Assembly (NCBI GenBank): GCA_036675035.1
Contig: JAKFFO010000030.1
Span: forward strand, 1 to 10,184
Source of the DNA: MESE01 sp036675035
GTDB lineage: Bacteria > Pseudomonadota > Gammaproteobacteria > Burkholderiales > Burkholderiaceae_D
DNA length: 10,184 nucleotides
Reading direction: 5' to 3'
Part shown: piece by piece, positions 5,501 through 10,184 of the stretch
Layout of the letters: the number at the start of each line of letters is the position of its first letter
Position numbering within the stretch: position 1 is the stretch's first letter
Translations under genes and position numbers: made by a program
Notes under the pieces: model-generated
Told to the model about the DNA's origin: nothing
Databases searched by the model: none
What the model saw: the letters and a program-made list of their open reading frames with translations, nothing else

Positions 5501-6508
5501 CTAATCAGCTCGGATAAACACAACCTGGCCGCTCGCCAAGTGTGCAGGAACGCCTGAGTGATTGCCGGTCAATCTGAAATGGATAATGCCTTCTGTCGGC
5601 GAGATATGTTCGACTTTGCAGGTGCCGGTAATTTCCTCGCATACTTGGTGCTGTGAGACATAAATATTTGTGCTTTTGATGCAGGCGTCATCGCCCAGCA
5701 GCCTTTCGGTCGTGCGCTTGATCAGGTCCGATGAGATCTGCTGGATATGAAAATCCGCTTCGGCGCACGTGGTATTCGAGAGCCTAGATGATGTTTCGTA
5801 AGTAGCGGTGAAATCGTCGCTCTCCGCATGGACCACATCGCATTGATACATGGCTTCCGGTTGTGCCAGCTTCGGCGCAGCACTTTTCTGCCTGGTGTCG
5901 CTTTTGCTCGCGTCGCCCAGTCCGGCCGCAATAAATTTCATGTAAGTTTTGACGACATGCTCCGGCACTGCTGCGGCCTTGCCGTTCCTGAAGCAGAATT
6001 GCCGGCTGAGATATACCCGCGCTCCCAGCAATATCAGCGCAATCACTTCAAATTCATCCTCGGAATAGTTTTTCAGGAAGCCCTTTTCCTTGGTTCGCTT
6101 CAGCGCCGATTCGTAGTTACCGATCAGGTTGTCGGCATGGGTGATAAAGCTTTGCGGCGAATACACCTGAGCCTCGACCAGGATCCGGTAGAACTCCGGC
6201 TTGTCCTTGATGAATTGGAAATAGGCGCGGATGCTTTTTTCTTCGCGCTCCAGAAAAGTCGCATCGCCGACTTGCTTGCCGAGGAACTCCAGCAGGTTGT
6301 GCCCGAGTTCCGGCAACAACTGGTCGAGGATGTCCTGCTTCGAATCGAAATAGTTGTAGAACGTGCCTTGCGCGATATTTGCCCGGGTCGTGATCTCGGT
6401 CACGGACGCATCCCGATAACCGATTTGCCCTACGACTTTGACTGCTGCCTCGAACAGATTTTTCTGCGTGAGTTCATTTTTCTCGGTGCGAGTCAGTTTT
6501 TTCTTCAT
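5501..6508 (-). CDS. TetR/AcrR-family regulator with extra C-terminal hotdog-like domain
   Basis: At 335 aa this is well above the usual ~200 aa of TetR proteins. Residues 12-60 are a standard TetR HTH (NLFEAAVKVVGQIGYRDASV, then ITTRANIAQGTFYNYFDSKQ). Residues 65-198 fit a typical ligand-binding core (FIKDKPEFYRILVEAQVY; LGARVYLSRQF). A polar Lys/Ser/Ala-rich linker (200-218) leads to a second domain (219-335): a helix around residues 253-270, then strands STNIYVSQHQV, EITGTCKVEHI, IIHFRLTG and ASGQVVFIRAD. This order resembles the hotdog fold of PaaI/4HBT thioesterases, but without an obvious catalytic HGG-type motif, suggesting a sensor rather than an enzyme. It is divergent from an acyl-CoA synthetase operon and probably represses it, with an acyl-CoA as a plausible effector. 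The TetR part is certain; the hotdog assignment is inferred by eye. The ATG has only a weak AGGG just upstream. Confidence 0.9.
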   Translation of the reverse strand: MKKKLTRTEKNELTQKNLFEAAVKVVGQIGYRDASVTEITTRANIAQGTFYNYFDSKQDILDQLLPELGHNLLEFLGKQVGDATFLEREEKSIRAYFQFIKDKPEFYRILVEAQVYSPQSFITHADNLIGNYESALKRTKEKGFLKNYSEDEFEVIALILLGARVYLSRQFCFRNGKAAAVPEHVVKTYMKFIAAGLGDASKSDTRQKSAAPKLAQPEAMYQCDVVHAESDDFTATYETSSRLSNTTCAEADFHIQQISSDLIKRTTERLLGDDACIKSTNIYVSQHQVCEEITGTCKVEHISPTEGIIHFRLTGNHSGVPAHLASGQVVFIRAD

Positions 6509-6759
6509 GGCCCTGGTTAATTCATTGGATGTAAGCGGTAATCAAAGCAATACGCTGCGTCCCGGACGCCTACGGTAAATATTTCTTCACCGGTCTTGCT
6601 TGTCTTTTGCGCATCATCATATGCCAACCCGGTCGGAATTGGATCGCCTGGCGATGCGAAACACGATTCTCTGCTGAACTGCACAACATGGGATGCCTTG
6701 AGCTGCTTCTTTATCGCTGTGTCCGGATCGCAGGGACAGCCGGCTTTCCTGCTGATTAA

Positions 6760-6788
6760 ATTATAGCCGTGCTTTAATAAAATGAGAA
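6760..6788 (-). promoter_or_regulatory. Candidate promoter of the TetR-type regulator
   Basis: On the minus strand a perfect TATAAT (6760-6765) is preceded after 17 bp by TTCTCA (6783-6788, 4 of 6 matches). Transcription would start near 6752, leaving a leader of about 240 nt before the regulator ATG at 6508. A long leader is unusual for a TetR gene, so a second promoter nearer the gene is possible. Confidence 0.5.
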
Positions 6789-6806
6789 ATGAGTCATAAT
6801 TCATTT
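6787..6806. promoter_or_regulatory. Inverted repeat between divergent -35 elements, candidate shared operator
   Basis: AAATGA (6787-6792) and TCATTT (6801-6806) are reverse complements with 8 bp between them, and the inner TGAGTCA adds further symmetry. It sits between the regulator -35 (6783-6788) and the ligase -35 (6810-6815). This is where an autoregulating TetR protein could block both promoters. Confidence 0.4.
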
Positions 6807-6809
6807 TTG

Positions 6810-6838
6810 TTGACTTGGCTTTCTGATGGATATACGAT
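6810..6838 (+). promoter_or_regulatory. Candidate sigma-70 promoter of the acyl-CoA synthetase operon
   Basis: TTGACT (6810-6815, 5 of 6 matches to -35) and TACGAT (6833-6838, 4 of 6 matches to -10) are separated by exactly 17 bp. Transcription would start near 6845. The leader of about 130 nt includes the 14-bp palindrome and the AGCCTGACA repeats. Confidence 0.55.
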
Positions 6839-6890
6839 CCTTCTCGCTACGCATGCCTTGCAACCGATTCTTTCACGCATACGCTGACGT

Positions 6891-6927
6891 AGCCTGACAG
6901 CCAGACGTCTGGCGATAGAGCCTGACA
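6891..6927. promoter_or_regulatory. 14-bp perfect palindrome flanked by 9-bp direct repeats, candidate operator
   Basis: GCCAGACGTCTGGC (6900-6913) is a perfect palindrome. It is bracketed by two identical AGCCTGACA copies at 6891-6899 and 6919-6927, 28 bp apart from start to start. The block lies about 50-80 nt downstream of the predicted ligase transcription start. Its length and symmetry suit a dimeric TetR-family protein, although which regulator binds is unknown. Confidence 0.5.
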
Positions 6928-6975
6928 TCCGCAGTCAGAAAAGCATTTCGAAACATGCAATACGGAGACACCGAA

Positions 6976-8505
6976 ATGGAAATGGAACGGGTAGATTCAA
7001 TTTCGCATCACGCTAGGGTCGCACCCGACAGCATCGCGCTTGTCGATCTGGCGACCGAACGCGAGTTCACCTATGCGCACATGAATGAACGCGTGAACCG
7101 TATCGCCGGATTTTTGCAGCATCGCTTCAAGGTCGGCAAAGGCGAGCGGGTCGCCGTACTCAGCCACAACTCTTCGGATGTATTCGAAATCCAGTTTGCG
7201 TGCTGGCGTCTCGGCGCCATTTTCGTTCCGATCAACTGGCGCCTGACTGTTCCGGAAATTGAATTCATTCTGTCCGATGCCACGCCGCGTGTACTGATCG
7301 GCGACACCGAGTTTGCCGACAACCTGGCAGCGCTGACCGCGCGATTGAGTTTTTTCGAACTGGTGACAAGAGGCGGTGCCGACAGCGACTATGAACGACT
7401 GGTGCGGGAAAGCGAGAACTCGCCGGGCGAGGTGCGCGTCGCACTGCGCGACACATCGCCGTTGATGTATACCTCAGGCACGACCGGACGGCCAAAGGGC
7501 GCGCAGATTACGCATCGAATGGAATTGTTTACCTGCCTGAACTATGTAAGCGCCACCGCAATCACCCGTAACGCAAAGACATTGGTCGTGCTGCCGCTGT
7601 TCCATGTCGGCGGACTGAACTGTTTCCCGAACCCGATCTTCAATCTGGGCGGCACGGTCCAGGTGATGAAAACGTTCGATCCAGCACGCTTCCTTGACAT
7701 ATTGAAGGATCCGGCACAGCGGATTACGCACGTGTTCGCGGTGCCGACCATTTTTTCGATGATGAGCCAGCAGCCTGGATTCAGCGATGCCAAGTTCGAT
7801 CATGTCGTGTGCGCAGCGGTCGGCGGCGCAGCGGTCCCGATCTCGCTGTTGAAGGTGCTCGAAAAGCAAGGCCTCCCGATCCAGCAAGGTTGGGGAATGA
7901 CAGAATCCGCATCGATGGGATCGATGCTGCAGCCGGACAAAACACGCGAAAAGCTCGGCTCTGCGGGGCTGCCGGTGCAATACGTCAGCATGCGCATCGC
8001 GGATGAAAGCGGCCAGGCATTGCCGCCGAACGAAGTCGGAGAACTCCAGGTAAAAGGACCATCTATTATCGAGGGTTACTGGAACCGTCCGCAAGCCAAT
8101 CAGAAAAGCTATATCGATGGCTGGTTTCGGACCGGCGATGCCGCGTACCTGGACGACGAAGGTTATCTTTACATCGTCGATCGTTGGACCGACATGTATA
8201 TCTCGGGCGGTGAAAACGTCTATCCGGCCGAAATCGAAAATGTAATCTCGGGAATTGCCGGTGTGTTGGAAGCAGCGGCCATCGGCATTCCGAACGAACG
8301 CTGGGGCCAGGTCGGCCGCGCATTCATCGTACTCAAAGACGGAGCCGACCTTTCGGCGGACCAGGTTCGCGCAGTATGTGCCGAGCGACTTGCCAAATAC
8401 AAGATACCGCACGAGATCATTTTCGTTGAATCGATTCCGCACAATGCCGCCGGCAAGATTCTCAAGGCCGAACTTCCCAGAGGTGATCTCGAAATTGCCA
8501 GCTGA
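6976..8505 (+). CDS. AMP-forming acyl-CoA synthetase (fatty-acid/aromatic-acid CoA ligase)
   Basis: This 509-aa ANL-superfamily enzyme activates a carboxylic acid with ATP to an acyl-AMP and then to a CoA thioester. All core motifs are intact: the phosphate loop YTSGTTGRPKG (165-175), GWGMTES (305-311), FRTGDA with Asp388, DRWTDMYISGGENVYPAEIE (from 402; hinge and CoA-binding part), and the catalytic lysine in NAAGKILK (Lys494). The overall sequence is closest in style to FadD/FACL-type ligases; the substrate cannot be read from sequence. I chose ATG 6976 rather than the in-frame ATG 6955 because GGAG (6964-6967) lies 8 nt upstream. It is the first gene of the plus-strand cluster, followed by two glutathione-enzyme-like genes and a second ligase. 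The divergent TetR-type gene is the likely regulator. Confidence 0.93.
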   Translation: MEMERVDSISHHARVAPDSIALVDLATEREFTYAHMNERVNRIAGFLQHRFKVGKGERVAVLSHNSSDVFEIQFACWRLGAIFVPINWRLTVPEIEFILSDATPRVLIGDTEFADNLAALTARLSFFELVTRGGADSDYERLVRESENSPGEVRVALRDTSPLMYTSGTTGRPKGAQITHRMELFTCLNYVSATAITRNAKTLVVLPLFHVGGLNCFPNPIFNLGGTVQVMKTFDPARFLDILKDPAQRITHVFAVPTIFSMMSQQPGFSDAKFDHVVCAAVGGAAVPISLLKVLEKQGLPIQQGWGMTESASMGSMLQPDKTREKLGSAGLPVQYVSMRIADESGQALPPNEVGELQVKGPSIIEGYWNRPQANQKSYIDGWFRTGDAAYLDDEGYLYIVDRWTDMYISGGENVYPAEIENVISGIAGVLEAAAIGIPNERWGQVGRAFIVLKDGADLSADQVRAVCAERLAKYKIPHEIIFVESIPHNAAGKILKAELPRGDLEIAS

Positions 8506-8575
8506 TGCCGGCGATCGCGGCCGCCGTATTGAACACCGCCGATCCGGCGAGCCAAACAACTATCAAGGAACCAAG

Positions 8576-9178
8576 ATGAGCGTGAACAACAAGACTGTCG
8601 AGATGTATTGGGATATCGGAAGCACCAACACCTATTTTGCGTTGAAGCTTATTAAGCCGGTCCTGGAGCGGAATGGCGCAAACCTGGTTTTGCATCCATT
8701 CAATCTTGGGCATGTCTTCCGTTCCAACAATTACGTGCTGATGGACGAGCCGCCGGCCAAACTTGAAAACCGCAAGCGTGACCTGATGCGTTGGGCCGAA
8801 AAATACAATCTTGCATTCAAGATCCCCAGCCGTTTTCCGATCAAGAGCAGCCGGGTCATGCGCGGCGCACTCGCAATGCGCAGCCTGGGCCTGGAAATGC
8901 CGTATGTCGATGCAGTTTTCGAAGCCTATTGGGAGCGGGATGATGCGTCGATCGCAGAGTATGCGGGCTTGCGTCCTATCGTAGAAAAGCTCGGTGTCGA
9001 TCCAGCTGAATTTGAAGCCTTGAGCGAAAGCGAAGAAATTCGCCAGCAACTGATCGACAGCACCAACCGCGGCCTCGAACGCGGCGTGTTCGGGGTGCCG
9101 AGCACCATCGTCGGCAATGAACTGTTTTGGGGGAAAGACCGGATGGAGTTTGTCGAAGACCAGTTGCAAAAGCTTTGA
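8576..9178 (+). CDS. 2-hydroxychromene-2-carboxylate isomerase-like protein (kappa GST/DsbA fold)
   Basis: This 200-aa protein is of normal length for the HCCA isomerase/kappa-class GST family. It starts with a thioredoxin-like strand and active-site loop (MYWDIGSTNTYFALKLI), continues with an inserted helical domain containing RDLMRWAEKYNLAFKIP and RVMRGALAM, and ends with the diagnostic GVFGVPSTIVGNELFWGKDR and EFVEDQL. Characterised relatives use glutathione to isomerise 2-hydroxychromene-2-carboxylate in naphthalene breakdown. Many other members are of unknown substrate. The usual Ser-Pro at the loop (GSPNSY) is Ser-Thr-Asn-Thr here, so a proline is replaced. A strong ribosome binding site AAGGAA (8565-8570) fixes ATG 8576; the longer upstream frame overlaps the ligase gene and is not used. 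It lies 70 bp after the ligase and probably belongs to the same transcript. The family is confident; the reaction is not. Confidence 0.9.
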   Translation: MSVNNKTVEMYWDIGSTNTYFALKLIKPVLERNGANLVLHPFNLGHVFRSNNYVLMDEPPAKLENRKRDLMRWAEKYNLAFKIPSRFPIKSSRVMRGALAMRSLGLEMPYVDAVFEAYWERDDASIAEYAGLRPIVEKLGVDPAEFEALSESEEIRQQLIDSTNRGLERGVFGVPSTIVGNELFWGKDRMEFVEDQLQKL

Positions 9179-9236
9179 CAGAAGTGCCTGGACACAGCAA
9201 CACATTCACCACGCGCTTAACGACACTGGAGTTGAC

Positions 9237-9986
9237 ATGCAGTCTTACCAACAACGCCGAGGCAGTGCAGATATCGATTTCTATACCGCACCGACGCCGA
9301 ACGGACGCAAGGTAGCGATCTTCCTCGAAGAAGCCGAACTCGATTACACGCTGGTTCCGGTGGATACGACAAACGGAGATCAATTTCTTCCAGAGTATCT
9401 TGAAATCAATCCCAACAACAAGATCCCGACCATTGTCGACCATGCACCGCAATGGGGTGGCGATGCTTTTCCGGTATTTGAATCGGGTGCGATCCTGTTG
9501 TACCTGGCCGAGAAGACCGGCCGGTTCCTGTCCGCAGAGCCGGCTCGCCGGCAGGTCACGATCCAGTGGCTGATGTGGCAGATGGGCGGATTCGGTCCGA
9601 TGCTCGGGCAGGCGCATCATTTCCGCCTGTATGCAAAAGAAAAGATCGAGTATTGCGTGGACCGCTATACCAATGAGGCAAAACGGCTTTACGGCGTGCT
9701 GGACCGACATCTTGCCGCGCACGAGTTCCTTGCTGATGAATATTCGATCGCGGATATGGCGGCATGGCCTTGGGTCGTGCACCGGAAAGTCCAGGGAATC
9801 GATCTGGCGGAATTTCCCAATGTCAGTCGCTGGAACGACGCGATCAAAGTACGCCCGGGCGTCAGGCGCGGGTTCGACCTGCTTCGGGAAAAAGTCAAAC
9901 AGGCGCCGATTACTGAAAAAGCATGGGACACGCTGTTCGGCGCCGGCCAGTTCAAGCAACATGAAGTGCCGCCTCCCGGCCGGTGA
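9237..9986 (+). CDS. Glutathione S-transferase, Nu-class/YfcG-Ure2p-like
   Basis: A 249-aa GST with an N-terminal thioredoxin-fold domain and a C-terminal helical domain. The active-site segment is APTPNGRKVAIFLEEAEL, with Thr20 and Asn22 in the TPNG loop that Nu-class enzymes (YfcG, YghU) use instead of a catalytic Tyr or Cys. Next come NPNNKIPTIVD with the cis-proline (Pro64) and ESGAILLYLAEK (82 onward), where Glu-Ser binds the gamma-glutamyl group. The second domain has WLMWQMGGFGPMLGQAHHF and EFLADEYSIADMAAWPWV, again typical of this class. Such proteins show disulfide-bond reductase, peroxidase or glutathione-conjugate activities. GGAG (9228-9231) 5 nt before ATG 9237 decides the start. 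The gene is 58 bp after the isomerase-like gene and 95 bp before the next ligase, which suggests a glutathione-dependent step in the same pathway. Confidence 0.93.
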   Translation: MQSYQQRRGSADIDFYTAPTPNGRKVAIFLEEAELDYTLVPVDTTNGDQFLPEYLEINPNNKIPTIVDHAPQWGGDAFPVFESGAILLYLAEKTGRFLSAEPARRQVTIQWLMWQMGGFGPMLGQAHHFRLYAKEKIEYCVDRYTNEAKRLYGVLDRHLAAHEFLADEYSIADMAAWPWVVHRKVQGIDLAEFPNVSRWNDAIKVRPGVRRGFDLLREKVKQAPITEKAWDTLFGAGQFKQHEVPPPGR

Positions 9987-10081
9987 GGCTGTTGCTTCGC
10001 AGCGCAAAATTTGTTTGGAATCGAGCAGAAGTTCGTCTCGATAGGTTTCGATGAATCACGTCATTTGGGGAAGCCAGCAAC

Positions 10082-10184
10082 ATGGAACGACAACTCGCTA
10101 CCGCTGATCCGGCCGAGCAATGCGTGCTGCGTTATGCACTCGAGCGCCACGCCGCGCAGCGTCCGGATGCAATCTTTGCGGTAT
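10082..10184 (+). CDS. Second AMP-binding (acyl-CoA ligase-type) enzyme, N-terminal fragment
   Basis: Only the first 34 codons are inside the window. The visible protein starts MERQLATADPAEQCVLRYAL and continues ERHAAQRPDAIFAV. The pattern 'vL...LerhAaqrPDaiFaV' is the usual N-terminus of ANL-superfamily ligases, most like crotonobetaine/carnitine-CoA ligase-type enzymes. GGGGA (10067-10071) lies 10 nt upstream, and an in-frame alternative is absent. A second CoA ligase in the same cluster would allow activation of a second acid, for example a cleavage product, but this is an inference. The family rests on a short stretch, so confidence is moderate. Confidence 0.7.
   Translation, partial: MERQLATADPAEQCVLRYALERHAAQRPDAIFAV

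Larger units (their letters stand above)
6509..6975. other. Divergent regulatory region between the regulator and the ligase operon
   Basis: This 467-bp gap has no convincing gene. It contains outward-facing promoter-like elements on both strands (6760-6788 and 6810-6838), an inverted repeat between them (6787-6806), a 14-bp palindrome (6900-6913) and two AGCCTGACA copies (6891-6899 and 6919-6927). A 95-codon minus-strand frame (6517-6804) crosses the regulator promoter, which makes it unlikely to be a gene. The region around 6750-6810 is clearly AT-richer than its surroundings. Confidence 0.7.

Noticed and set aside
5828..6520. Plus-strand frame of 230 codons opposite the TetR-type regulator
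   Set aside because: The minus strand carries a clear HTH and ligand domain over the same bases; the plus translation has no pattern.
6517..6804. Minus-strand frame of 95 codons (MNYDSFLILLKHG...) just upstream of the TetR-type gene
   Set aside because: It has no ribosome binding site, its third-position composition is near random, and it contains the regulator's likely TATAAT promoter (6760-6765). It ends 8 bp before the regulator start, so a small leader gene cannot be fully excluded, but I would not annotate it.
7474..8559. Antisense frame of 361 codons opposite the acyl-CoA synthetase
   Set aside because: A shadow of a fully motif-supported ANL ligase; it has no recognisable domain and no start signal.
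8976..10007. Long antisense frame of 343 codons opposite the GST
   Set aside because: It mirrors the codon structure of strong plus-strand genes (isomerase-like and GST); the translation is Arg/His/Cys-rich and not protein-like.

Overview
The window looks like a chromosomal segment of a betaproteobacterium, most likely Burkholderiales and perhaps Oxalobacteraceae-like. I infer this from the moderately GC-rich sequence, the style of the HU, ArfB and DUF3095 proteins, and the small-gene-rich housekeeping layout. No rRNA, tRNA, insertion sequence, prophage or CRISPR signature is visible, and no database search was possible, so the taxonomy is an inference.

Layout. Positions 1-236 hold the C-terminus of a YegD-like Hsp70-family protein. 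A strong bidirectional terminator (332-366) separates it from a convergent HU-type nucleoid protein gene (382-666, minus). After about 430 bp without a convincing gene comes a 66-aa protein of unknown function (1112-1312, plus). It converges with a minus-strand pair made of a YeiH-type membrane exporter (about 1602-2666) and, downstream of it, a 70-aa DUF3820 protein (1344-1556). Divergent from yeiH is the ribosome-rescue hydrolase gene arfB (about 2852-3256), which has no ATG, GTG or TTG start upstream of its catalytic GGQ motif. Two plus-strand genes follow: a DUF3095 protein with class III nucleotide-cyclase-like metal-site motifs (3459-4661) and a lipoprotein GDSL/SGNH esterase (4757-5392).

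The right half (5501-10184) looks like a regulated catabolic or detoxification cluster. A minus-strand TetR-family regulator with an extra C-terminal domain that resembles a hotdog fold is divergent from four plus-strand genes. These are an acyl-CoA synthetase, a 2-hydroxychromene-2-carboxylate isomerase-like (kappa-GST/DsbA fold) protein, a Nu-class/Ure2p-like glutathione S-transferase, and the start of a second AMP-forming ligase that runs off the window. The divergent region (6509-6975) holds promoter-like elements on both strands, an inverted repeat between the two -35 boxes, and a perfect 14-bp palindrome flanked by 9-bp direct repeats in the ligase leader.

My reading of that cluster is that an organic acid, possibly aromatic or hydrophobic, is activated to a CoA thioester and processed with glutathione-dependent enzymes. 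The regulator may sense the CoA ester through its C-terminal domain. The substrate cannot be read from the sequence. The points most worth a second look are the regulator fusion with its cluster, the arfB start anomaly, the cyclase-like DUF3095 protein, and the inverted repeat over the yeiH translation start.
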